Positions 31,666-39,962 of a DNA stretch of 64,000 nt are shown here, piece after piece. The notes below the pieces were generated by a model. It saw only the letters and a program-made list of their open reading frames with translations. It was not told the DNA's origin and searched no databases. The position numbers were made by a program, and so were the translations under genes. Where the stretch lies: the NCBI RefSeq assembly GCF_030268685.1, contig NZ_BSRQ01000014.1, positions 50,235-114,234 of the forward strand, read 5' to 3'. Position 1 is the stretch's first letter, and every line of letters begins with the position of its first letter. This stretch comes from Microtetraspora sp. NBRC 13810 (GTDB lineage Bacteria; Actinomycetota; Actinomycetes; Streptosporangiales; Streptosporangiaceae).

Positions 31666-33773
31666 CCGCCCCTTCCCTGGCGCCGGGCCGTACCGGCGTC
31701 GTCGGCACCGCGCGGACCCGGCTGGAAGGGCGGGCCAAGGTCACCGGGGCCGCCCGTTACGCCGGGGAGGTGCCGTTCGCGGAGCTGGCGCACGGATGGG
31801 TGGCGACGTCGTCCGTGGCCCGCGGCCGGATCCGGTCCATCGACACCGAGGCCGTTCTCGCGATGCCCGGCGTGCTGGCCGTCCTGCACCACGGGAACGC
31901 GCCGCGGCTGCGGCCGGGCGTGGGCCTGTTCGGGCCGGACGCGACGCTCCAGGTGCTCCAGGACGACCGGGTGCCGCACGTCGGCTGGCCGGTGGCGCTG
32001 GTGGTCGCGGAGACCCCGGAGCAGGCCAGGGCGGCGGCCGAGGCGCTGGTCGTGACGTATGACGAGGAGCCGCACGACGTCGCCTTCTCCGCCGATCACC
32101 CCGGGGTGTACACGCCGGAGGCGCGACCGCCCGCCCCGCCGGATGTGGAGCGGGGGGACGTGGACGCGGAGCTGGCCGGGTCCGCCGTGGTGGTGGACGA
32201 GGAGTACACCACGCCCGAGGAGTACCAGAGCCCGATGGAGCCGCACGCCGCGGTGGCCCGCTGGGAGAACGGCAGGCTGGAGGCGATCGACTCCAACCAG
32301 GGGTCCTACGCCATCGCGCAGTACATCGCCCAGTTGTTCTTCCTCGACGCGGCCTCGGTGCGGGTCACGTCGGAGCACGTCGGCGGCGCCTTCGGGGCCA
32401 AGGGGGTGCGCCCGCACCTGGTGTTCGCGGTGATGGCCGCCACCATGCTCGACCGGCCGGTCCGGGTCGTGCTCACCCGGCGGCAGATGTTCACGATGTG
32501 CGGGCTGCGGACTCCGACGGCGCAGCGGATCCGGCTGGGCGCGGACGCCGACGGGCGGCTGCGGGCGGTGGACCACGAGAGCGTCTCGTACAGCTCGGCC
32601 ATCCAGGAGTTCGTGGAGCAGAGCACGCGGCCCACCCGTGTCCTCTACGCCACGGACGCGCTGCGCGCCCGGACCAGGCTGGTCCGGCTGGACGTGCCGA
32701 CCCCGACCTTCATGCGCGCCCCCGGCTGGGCGCCCGGCTCGTACGCCCTGGAGTCGGCGATGGACGAGCTCGCCGAGCGGACCGGCCTGGATCCGATCAC
32801 GCTGCGGCTGCGCAACGAACCCGCCGTCGCGCCCGCCTCCGGCCTGCCGTTCAGCAGCCGCAACCTCGCCGCCTGCTTCGAGGAGGGCGCGCGCCGGTTC
32901 GGCTGGCCGGACCGCGACCCGCGCCCCGGCGTGCGCAGGGACGGGCGCTGGCTGGTCGGCACCGGCGTCGCCGCGTCGGCCCACGCGGCCATGACCGCCC
33001 CCTCCACGGCCACCGCCACCGCCGAGGCGGACGGCACCTTCACCGTGCGGATCGCCGCCGCCGACATCGGCACCGGCGCCCGTACCGCGCTGCACCAGAT
33101 CGCCGTCGACGCGCTGGCGGCGCCCCCGGAGGCGGTCCGGGTGAGGATCGCGGACAGCGACTTCGGGCCCGCGCAGTTCGCCGGCGGCTCCATGGGCACC
33201 GCCTCCTGGGGCTGGGCGATCACCGAGGCCGCCGCCGCCCTCCGGGAGCGGCTGGCGCTCGCGGACGAGATCCCGGCGGACGGCATCACGGTCCGCGCGG
33301 ACACGTCCGAGCTGGTCCGCGCCCGGCAGCCGGTGGAACGGCACGGCTTCGGCGCGCAGTTCGCCGAGGTCGCGGTCGATCCGGCCAGCGGCGAGGTGCG
33401 GGTACGGCGGCTGCTCGGCGTCTTCGCCGTGGGCCGGGTCGTCAACCCGCTGACCGCCCGCAGCCAGCTCGTCGGCGGCATGATCATGGGCCTGTCGATG
33501 GCCCTGCACGAGGAGGGCGTACGGGACACCGCCTCCGGCTCCCTGGTGAACGGCGACCTCGCGGGCTACCACGTGGCGTCGAACGCCGACGTGCCGCCGA
33601 TCGAGGCCGACTGGGTGGACGACCCGGACACCCACAACCCCACCGGAATCAAGGGCCTCGGCGAGATCGGCATCGTCGGCACCGCCGCCGCCGTCGCCAA
33701 CGCCGTCTGGCACGCCACCGGCACCCGCCAACGCCACCTCCCCATCCGCCTCGACCGAACACTCACCCGCTGA
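31662..33773 (+). CDS. Molybdenum hydroxylase catalytic subunit (aldehyde oxidase/xanthine dehydrogenase type)
   Basis: 703 residues, Moco-binding subunit. Begins with GRAKVTGAARYAGEV, the hammerhead domain opening; substrate-channel region EEYQSPMEPHAAVARWENG; Moco loops SEHVGGAFGAKG and RAPGWAPGSYALES; and the catalytic Glu in IKGLGEIGIVG near the end. Subunit order small-FAD-large and the Fe-S insertion in the FAD subunit resemble PaoABC, so an aldehyde oxidoreductase is more likely than xanthine dehydrogenase (inference). No XdhC-like Moco chaperone is adjacent. A P450 gene follows 157 bases on. Confidence 0.93.
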   Translation: MTAPSLAPGRTGVVGTARTRLEGRAKVTGAARYAGEVPFAELAHGWVATSSVARGRIRSIDTEAVLAMPGVLAVLHHGNAPRLRPGVGLFGPDATLQVLQDDRVPHVGWPVALVVAETPEQARAAAEALVVTYDEEPHDVAFSADHPGVYTPEARPPAPPDVERGDVDAELAGSAVVVDEEYTTPEEYQSPMEPHAAVARWENGRLEAIDSNQGSYAIAQYIAQLFFLDAASVRVTSEHVGGAFGAKGVRPHLVFAVMAATMLDRPVRVVLTRRQMFTMCGLRTPTAQRIRLGADADGRLRAVDHESVSYSSAIQEFVEQSTRPTRVLYATDALRARTRLVRLDVPTPTFMRAPGWAPGSYALESAMDELAERTGLDPITLRLRNEPAVAPASGLPFSSRNLAACFEEGARRFGWPDRDPRPGVRRDGRWLVGTGVAASAHAAMTAPSTATATAEADGTFTVRIAAADIGTGARTALHQIAVDALAAPPEAVRVRIADSDFGPAQFAGGSMGTASWGWAITEAAAALRERLALADEIPADGITVRADTSELVRARQPVERHGFGAQFAEVAVDPASGEVRVRRLLGVFAVGRVVNPLTARSQLVGGMIMGLSMALHEEGVRDTASGSLVNGDLAGYHVASNADVPPIEADWVDDPDTHNPTGIKGLGEIGIVGTAAAVANAVWHATGTRQRHLPIRLDRTLTR

Positions 33774-33812
33774 CCCTTGACCCGCTGACGCCTGACCCGC
33801 TGACCCTTGGGA
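33769..33812. repeat. Short 15-base tandem repeat after the molybdenum enzyme operon
   Basis: CCCGCTGACCCTTGA is repeated about three times with changes (33769-33812), starting in the stop codon region. Slippage repeat, no gene effect seen. Confidence 0.6.
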
Positions 33813-33930
33813 CGCGGCCTCCCGCCCGCTGCCCTGGGAGTCGGCGGCCCCCGCGCTCCACTGATCTTGATCTCGGCCCCGGGACGACGGATGATCCGAT
33901 GACAGGCGATACGTCACTTAGGGGAGTGTC

Positions 33931-35145
33931 ATGTCGATCGGTGAGACGTATGACCCGCTCGGGAGTCATCTGCTCGATCCCTACCCTTTGTACGACCGGG
34001 CCAGGGACGAGGAGCCGGTCTTCTGGTCGCCGGCGGTCGGGGCCTGGGTGGTGACCAGGTACGAGGACCTGCTCAAGGTGTTGCGGGACCCGGAGACGTA
34101 CTCGTCGGTGAACCCGTTCACCCGGGCGCTGCCGATCGGGGAGGAGGCGGTCGCCGAACTGGGGAAGGGGTATCCGCACCACCCGGACCTCATCCAGTCG
34201 GACGGGGAGACGCACGCGCGGCTGCGGGCGCCGATCGCCGAGGTGCTCAAGGCCGACCGGGTGGCGGCGCTGGAGCCGTACATCAGGGAACGCGCGGAGG
34301 AACTGGTCGAGGGGTTCGCCGGGGACGGCGCGGTGGAGTTCATGGAGCGGTACGCGGTGCCGTTGCCGTGCTCGACGATCGGGCGGCTGTGCGGGTACGA
34401 CGACGAGCGGGCGAAGGTGGCGTACTCCTCGCTGCTCGCGTTCACCACGTTGCAGTCGACGCACCTGACGCCGGAGGAGGAGGTCGAGGCGGCGCGGTCG
34501 GGGGTGCGGCTGCAACGGCTGCTCGGCGAGCTGGTGCGGGAGCGGCACGCGAACCCGGGGACCGACGCGATCAGCACGGTGGTCCGGCTCAGCTCCGACG
34601 GCGGGAAACCGCTGGAGTACGCGGACGAGGCGGCGATCGTCGCCAACCTCGTGCAACTCATGATCGCCGGGCACATCACCACGGTGCCGCTGCTCGGCAT
34701 GGCCATGGTGCTGCTGCTCACGCACCGGGAGCAGTGGGAGCGGCTGTGCGCCGACCCGGCCCTGATCCCCGGCGCGGCCGAGGAGATCCTCCGGTACGGC
34801 ACGCCGGCCAGCGGCCTGTACCGCGACACCACCCGGGCGGCCACCCTCGGCGGCGTCGGCCTGCCGGAGGGCGCCCGGGTGGTGCTGCGCTTCAACGCGG
34901 CCAACCGGGACCCGGCGCGGTTCGAGCGGGCGGCCGCGTTCGACGTCGAGCGGAAGCCGGGGCGGCACCTCGCCTTCGGCTGGGGCGTGCACTACTGCGT
35001 GGGCGCCGGGCTGGCCCGCAGGCAACTGGAGATCACCCTGGAGACGCTGACCGCCCGGCTGCCCGGCCTGCGGCTGACCGCGCCGGTCACCTTCCGCCCC
35101 GTGCACGACCTGCGGCACCCGGAGGCCGTCCACCTGGCCTGGTGA
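33931..35145 (+). CDS. Cytochrome P450
   Basis: 404 residues, soluble bacterial class I P450. Heme-binding loop FGWGVHYCVGAGLARRQ (Cys ligand), ExxR in AAEEILRYG, and an I-helix IAGHITTVPLL where the usual acidic residue before Thr is replaced (AGHITT). That changes proton delivery compared with most P450s. No ferredoxin gene sits next to it; partner reductases must be elsewhere. It follows a molybdenum hydroxylase operon on the same strand and could share a pathway. Confidence 0.95.
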   Translation: MSIGETYDPLGSHLLDPYPLYDRARDEEPVFWSPAVGAWVVTRYEDLLKVLRDPETYSSVNPFTRALPIGEEAVAELGKGYPHHPDLIQSDGETHARLRAPIAEVLKADRVAALEPYIRERAEELVEGFAGDGAVEFMERYAVPLPCSTIGRLCGYDDERAKVAYSSLLAFTTLQSTHLTPEEEVEAARSGVRLQRLLGELVRERHANPGTDAISTVVRLSSDGGKPLEYADEAAIVANLVQLMIAGHITTVPLLGMAMVLLLTHREQWERLCADPALIPGAAEEILRYGTPASGLYRDTTRAATLGGVGLPEGARVVLRFNAANRDPARFERAAAFDVERKPGRHLAFGWGVHYCVGAGLARRQLEITLETLTARLPGLRLTAPVTFRPVHDLRHPEAVHLAW

Positions 35146-35212
35146 GCCCCGCGGCCGGCCCCGCCGGAGGTCTGCGAAACGCCCATGATGTCGCAGGTCC
35201 CGCCCGGGAACG

Positions 35213-38200
35213 TCAGGACCGGCAGACGGGGCGGTAGGGCACGCCGGGGAGGTGGGCTTGCCACTCCTGTTCCGACAGGTCCCGGCCCGCTCTGGCGCAG
35301 ACGGCGGCGGTCAGCGCCTCGGGGGTGACGAGGCGGGAGGTGGGCAGGTCGTTGCCGTCGAGGGTGAGCAGCCGCCGGCCGTCGGGGGAGAACGCGAGGG
35401 CGGTGACGCGTGCCACGCTCTCGGTGACGGGCCGGCCGAGCGGTCTGCCGTCGGCCGTGTCCCACAGGGTGACCTCGGTGTCCTCGCCCGTCCCGCGCAT
35501 CGTGGCCAGCAGGTCGCCGCCGGGGGTGAGGGCCAGGTCGGTGATGTCCCGGGTGGAGCCGCGCAGGGTCAGCTCGCGCGGGCCGGCGGCGCCGGGCTCC
35601 CACACCGTCAGGCGGCCGTCGGCGTCGCCGGGGGCGTAGAGGGCGCCGCCGGTCGCGATCCGCACGGCGCGGGAGTCCTCGCCGAGGACGGCCGGGCCGC
35701 CGAGCTCACCGGTGGCCAGGTCGGCGAGCCGGATCTCGTCGCCGTACACGACCAGGGATCGGCCGTCCGGGGTGAAGGCGATGTCCGAGGCATGCTCCCG
35801 GTCCAGTTGCCAGCGCGCCCGCCCGTCGCGGAGGTCCCACAGGACCACCCGGAAACCCACGCCGCGTTCGGTCTCGTGCGAGGCGAGCGAGGCCAGCAGC
35901 CGGCCGTCGGAGCTGAACCGCATGCGGTCCGGCCAGCTCGTGTGGCCGCCGGTCAGCAGGGCCCGCCGGGTGGCGGTCCTGGTGTCCCAGACGGTGATGT
36001 CCGTGTCGTCGATCGTCCTGCCGGTGTACGCCAGGAGGCCGCCGTCCTGGCTGAAGGCGGACGAGAAGATGCCCAGCGACCCGGTGACGGTCCCGGGCGA
36101 CGGCCCGGCGGAGCGCCAGCCGTCCGTCTCGACGAGCCGGATCTCGCCCGTCGCGGGGACCCGGCCGGCGATCAACCGGCCGTCGGGGCTGAGCGAGTTC
36201 CAGCCGCCGGCTCCGGCGAGACGGGAGAGGTCGAGCGTGACCACGGTGTCGCCGGACAGGTACCGCAGCGCCTGGCCGTCCGGATCGAAGGCGGCCTGCG
36301 GCGCCGTCGCCGAGATCGCGTGGTCCATCAGGAGCGTGTTGGTGTCGTCGAGCCGCCAGATCCGCACGCTGTTCTCGGCCACCGACGCGATCAGGGTGCC
36401 GTCCCTGGAGAACCGCAGAGTGGGGGTGCCGCCGGAGCCACCGCCGTTCCACTGCTCCAGCCGGAACTTCTCGGCTCCCGTCCCGGCGTCGTACAGGATG
36501 ATCACGTCCTCCGTGCCCGCCGCGATCGTGCCGCCGTCCCGGCTGATCGCCAGGACGCACCCGTCGCACGCCTTGACCGGTGTGGTGAGCCGCCCGCTCG
36601 GCAGCGCGGTACGGGAGAGCCCGCCGTCCAGGTTCGCCGAGATCACCCCGGTGCCGTCGGGGACCGGCAGCGCGCCGCAGCAGGTGCCGGTGCCGGTCAC
36701 CTTCCCGGTGCGCGTGTTCCACGCCGTCTCCCCCTGGCCCCTGGCGACGACGAGGACGTCCTCGGACTCGCCGAAGGTGATGCGGAAGTCCAGCGTCCCT
36801 CCGGCGGGGTCGATCGGGTAGGAGCCGTCGAGCTGTTTCCCGGCCCGCAGGTCCCACAGCCGGATCCCGTGCCGCGCGGTGGCGACCGCGAGCACCCGGC
36901 CGCTGCCGTTGAGCGCGGCGGCCAGCACCCGGGAGCCTTCCGTGCCGAGGTTCGGCACGCCGCCCGCCGGGGCTCCGGTGCGCACGTCCCACGCCCTGGC
37001 CGCGTCGTCGCCGACGCTGACCAGGATCCGCCCGTCGCGGCTGAGCACCCGGGTCGCCTGGGCGGCCGGGTCGCTGAAGGCGCGCAGCTCGGGCTGGGTG
37101 ATCGAGCCGGTCAGCGCCTGCCTGGCCTCGGCGACCGGGCTCAGCCGCCAGGCCGCCACGCTCAGCAGCATGGCCTGCACGGGATCGGTGGTGCGCAGCC
37201 CGTCGGCGACGCCGGCGAGCCTGCCCGCCTCGGCCTCGTTCCGCTGAACGGAGACGACCTGCCCCTGCCACACGGCGATGCCCCCGGCGACCAGGGCGGC
37301 CACCAGCAGGATCACCATCGTGACCAGGACCAGCCGGTTCCGCCGTGCCCGGCGGCGGGTCAGCGCGGCGCTCTGGTCGAGGAAGTCGCGTTCGACGGGG
37401 GTGAGGGTGATGTTGCGGCGCAGGGTCGCCGCCCAGTGCAGCGCGCCGTCCAGGCCGCTGCCGTGCAGCAGGTCGGCGTCCTTGCGGCCCTGGCGGTGCC
37501 AGCGGCGGGCCGCGACGGCGATGTCCCGATGCGCGGCCAGCCCTTCGCGGTCGGCCGCGATCCAGGCGCGCAACCGGGGCCAGGCGTGCGGCGCGGCGGG
37601 CCGGCTGAACGCGACCTCCTCGCCGTCGCTCACCAGGTAGGCGAACGCGCGCAGCACGCGTTCCACGCTTTCGGCCTCCTGCGCGGGACGGCCGCCGAGC
37701 AGTTCCTCCCGCGGCGCCCGGCGCGCGACGAGGTCGCCGTCGTCGGAGACGGTGACCAGCCGTAGGAAGATCTCGGGGACGATCTCCCGGTCGGCGGGGG
37801 CGAGGGAGGCGTAGGAGTCCTCGGCGATGGTGCCGAGCGCCGGATCGACGGTGCCGGCGGCGCCGACGCCGCCCGCCTTCCTGGTGCCCTCGGCGAGCAG
37901 CCGGGGCGTGTCGAGCCCGGCCTCCGAGCTGAGCAGGGCGAGCAGCAGCTCGGGCGCGGTGGGCCTGGCGGTGGGCTCCTTGGCCAGCGCCGCGCCCACC
38001 AGGTCGCGCAGCGAAGGGGGGAGCGGGCCGAGGTCGGGGGCGACGGACAGCACGCGGTGCATCACGGCGCCGAGGGTCTCGGCGCGGAACGGGTCCTCGC
38101 CGGTGGCGGCGAAGAGCACGATCGCGCCCCAGGCGAAGACGTCGGCGGGCATGCCTGCCCGCTGCCCGGTGAAGACCTCCGGCGCCATGTAGGTCGGCGT

Positions 38201-38722
38201 GCCCGCGGCCATGCCGGTGGCGGTCAGCGACATCTCCAGGGTCCTCGCCACCCCGAAGTCGATCACCCGTGGCCCGTCCGGGCCGAGCAGCACGTTGTCC
38301 GGTTTGAGGTCCCGGTGCACGACGCCGGCCTCGTGGATCGCGGTCAGCGCCGTGGCGATCGCGGTGGCCAGGCGGTGCAGGTCGCCGCCGTCGAACCGCC
38401 GTCCGCCCGCGATCGCGCCGCGCAGCGTGGGCCCCTCGACGTACTCGCTGACGATGTACGGCCGGTCGGCCCCCAGGTCGGCGTGCAGCACGCGGGCCGT
38501 GCAGAAGGACGCGACCCGCTGGGCGGCCGTCGTCTCCCTGGTCAGCCGGTTGCGCAGGTCGGGATCGCTCGCGGCGTCGCCGTACAGCACCTTGACCGCC
38601 ACCCGCCGCCCGCCCGGGTCGTACGCCTCGTAGACCACGCCCTGGCCGCCGGCGCCTAATCGCCCGGCCAGCCAGTAGTCGCCCAAGCGTTGCGGATCAC
38701 CATCGATGAGCGGTTGCCCCAC
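35213..38722 (-). CDS. Membrane Ser/Thr protein kinase with C-terminal WD40 propeller
   Basis: 1169 residues. Kinase domain about residues 14-270: glycine loop GRLGAGGQGVVYEAY, Lys in VAVKVL, VVHRDLKPDNVLLG and VIDFGVARTLEM, TYMAPE. Then a helical segment typical of the C-terminal half of nSTAND1 proteins (RFAYLVSDGEE-like, DFLDQSAALTRRR), one membrane helix LVLVTMVILLVAALVAGGIAVW near residue 490, and LRTTDPVQAMLLSVAAW. The remaining 600 residues are WD40-like blades (repeated FSPDGRRL, ISRDGGTIA, FTPDGRSL). GTG at 38722 with AAGGGGAG. The propeller would be outside the membrane, as a sensor. Confidence 0.93.
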   Translation of the reverse strand: MGQPLIDGDPQRLGDYWLAGRLGAGGQGVVYEAYDPGGRRVAVKVLYGDAASDPDLRNRLTRETTAAQRVASFCTARVLHADLGADRPYIVSEYVEGPTLRGAIAGGRRFDGGDLHRLATAIATALTAIHEAGVVHRDLKPDNVLLGPDGPRVIDFGVARTLEMSLTATGMAAGTPTYMAPEVFTGQRAGMPADVFAWGAIVLFAATGEDPFRAETLGAVMHRVLSVAPDLGPLPPSLRDLVGAALAKEPTARPTAPELLLALLSSEAGLDTPRLLAEGTRKAGGVGAAGTVDPALGTIAEDSYASLAPADREIVPEIFLRLVTVSDDGDLVARRAPREELLGGRPAQEAESVERVLRAFAYLVSDGEEVAFSRPAAPHAWPRLRAWIAADREGLAAHRDIAVAARRWHRQGRKDADLLHGSGLDGALHWAATLRRNITLTPVERDFLDQSAALTRRRARRNRLVLVTMVILLVAALVAGGIAVWQGQVVSVQRNEAEAGRLAGVADGLRTTDPVQAMLLSVAAWRLSPVAEARQALTGSITQPELRAFSDPAAQATRVLSRDGRILVSVGDDAARAWDVRTGAPAGGVPNLGTEGSRVLAAALNGSGRVLAVATARHGIRLWDLRAGKQLDGSYPIDPAGGTLDFRITFGESEDVLVVARGQGETAWNTRTGKVTGTGTCCGALPVPDGTGVISANLDGGLSRTALPSGRLTTPVKACDGCVLAISRDGGTIAAGTEDVIILYDAGTGAEKFRLEQWNGGGSGGTPTLRFSRDGTLIASVAENSVRIWRLDDTNTLLMDHAISATAPQAAFDPDGQALRYLSGDTVVTLDLSRLAGAGGWNSLSPDGRLIAGRVPATGEIRLVETDGWRSAGPSPGTVTGSLGIFSSAFSQDGGLLAYTGRTIDDTDITVWDTRTATRRALLTGGHTSWPDRMRFSSDGRLLASLASHETERGVGFRVVLWDLRDGRARWQLDREHASDIAFTPDGRSLVVYGDEIRLADLATGELGGPAVLGEDSRAVRIATGGALYAPGDADGRLTVWEPGAAGPRELTLRGSTRDITDLALTPGGDLLATMRGTGEDTEVTLWDTADGRPLGRPVTESVARVTALAFSPDGRRLLTLDGNDLPTSRLVTPEALTAAVCARAGRDLSEQEWQAHLPGVPYRPVCRS

Positions 38723-38776
38723 GTTCTCCCCTTACCGCGTCCCTGTCGGTGTTCGACGCGACAAAGGGGAGCAAAG

Positions 38777-38908
38777 TTGGCACGAGATCCTGCCCGGTTT
38801 CACCTGGCCGGATTGACTGCGGGCGTGCGGAGGAGAGCGGGCATCCGCACCGAGCACGTCGCCGAAGGGCTACGCCTGCTCACCCGCGCCTTCCACGCCC
38901 TCGCCTGA
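38777..38908 (+). CDS. Possible 43-residue basic small protein, divergent from the kinase
   Basis: TTG at 38777 has AAAGGGGAG 5 bases upstream. The reading gives ARDPARFHLAGLTAGVRRR and RTEHVAEGLRLLTRAFHALA, a short, very basic helix-rich peptide ending at 38908, next to the nitrilase stop. No homologue comes to mind. Length and composition alone do not prove it; the strong ribosome site is the main support. Confidence 0.35.
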   Translation: MARDPARFHLAGLTAGVRRRAGIRTEHVAEGLRLLTRAFHALA

Positions 38909-38909
38909 C

Positions 38910-39962
38910 CTACCGGCCTGCGGGACCGTCGCGGGGCCCGGGACCTCGGTCGGCGGCGTCGTACAGCCCGGGACGCCCGGCCGGTGCGGACTGGCCGCCG
39001 GGCGGCGCGCCGTGCCCGGGTGGGGGACCGTGCCCGGGTGGCGGGGCGTGGCCGGGTGGTGGGTTGTGCCCGGATGGTGAGGCTGGGCCGGTTGGCGGGG
39101 CGTGGGCAGGTGGTGGGTTGTGTCCGGTTGGTGGGGGGTGGGCGTACAGGTCGGGGCGGCGGTCGGCGTGGACGTCGTTGTGTGCGCTGATCCGCTTGTC
39201 GTCGGCGGCGGCCAGGTCGCAGCGGGCCAGGGCCGTGCCCGCCCGTCCGAACAGCGGGCCGGCGAGGGGCCAGCCGTCCGGATCGACGATCACCGTGCCC
39301 TCCGTCCAGTCCACGTCGCGCTCGGTGCCGGTCCGGTCGGCCACCGCGACGAACACGCGGTTGGTGGCCGCGGCCGCCTGGACCTTGATCATCTCCGCCG
39401 GCCGCTCGCCGTCCGGCCGGGGCAGCCGCGGCCAGTTGACCGGCGCGCACAGCAGCCGCGCGCCGCCCAGCGCGGGCAGCCTGACCCACTCGGGGAACTC
39501 CAGGTCGTAGCACACCATCACCGCGAGCAGCCCGTGGGAGGTGCCGACCACCGGCGGAGCCGCCGAGCCCGGCGTGAAGATCAGCTTCTCCCGGTCCCAC
39601 AGGTGCGCCTTGCGGTAGAGCGCCCGCACCTCCCCAGCGTCGAGGAGCACGGCCGAGTTCCGGAGCCGGCCCTCGGCGTCGAGCTCGCAGAACCCGCCGA
39701 CGAGGACGACGCCGAGCTGGCGGGACAGCCCGGCCCACTCCGCCACGGTCGGCCCGTCGGCGGGCTCGGCCAGCGCGCGCGCCTCGGCGGCGTCGCCGAA
39801 CGCGTAGCCGCTGCTGGCCAGCTCGGGGACGACCACGATCCGGGCGCCCGCCCCGGCGGCCGACTCCACGGCGTGCCGGACGCGCTCCCGGTTGCCGGTC
39901 ACATCGCCGACCGCCAGCGGGACCTGGCAGCAGGCGACGACGACCTCCTCGGCGTCGCTCAT
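38910..39962 (-). CDS. Nitrilase-superfamily carbon-nitrogen hydrolase with long Pro/Gly tail
   Basis: 350 residues. Core about residues 1-265 with the Glu-Lys-Cys triad: VVPELASSGYAFGD (Glu), ALYRKAHLWDREKLIF (Lys), VMVCYDLEFPEWVR (Cys). The tail of about 85 residues is GHxPPP-like repeats (PPPTGHNPPPAHAPPTG and so on), unusual for nitrilases. The ATG overlaps the stop of the upstream NCS1 permease as ATGA, so uptake and hydrolysis are coupled. Likely a ureidopropionase/omega-amidase type enzyme acting on what the permease imports (inference). Confidence 0.9.
   Translation of the reverse strand: MSDAEEVVVACCQVPLAVGDVTGNRERVRHAVESAAGAGARIVVVPELASSGYAFGDAAEARALAEPADGPTVAEWAGLSRQLGVVLVGGFCELDAEGRLRNSAVLLDAGEVRALYRKAHLWDREKLIFTPGSAAPPVVGTSHGLLAVMVCYDLEFPEWVRLPALGGARLLCAPVNWPRLPRPDGERPAEMIKVQAAAATNRVFVAVADRTGTERDVDWTEGTVIVDPDGWPLAGPLFGRAGTALARCDLAAADDKRISAHNDVHADRRPDLYAHPPPTGHNPPPAHAPPTGPASPSGHNPPPGHAPPPGHGPPPGHGAPPGGQSAPAGRPGLYDAADRGPGPRDGPAGR

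Noticed and set aside
31380..33917. 845-codon open frame opposite the molybdenum enzyme subunit
   Set aside because: Antisense shadow; the plus strand has all motifs of the enzyme.
35252..37765. 837-codon open frame opposite the kinase/WD40 gene
   Set aside because: Gly/Arg/Pro-rich shadow of a GC-rich gene; no domains, wrong codon use.
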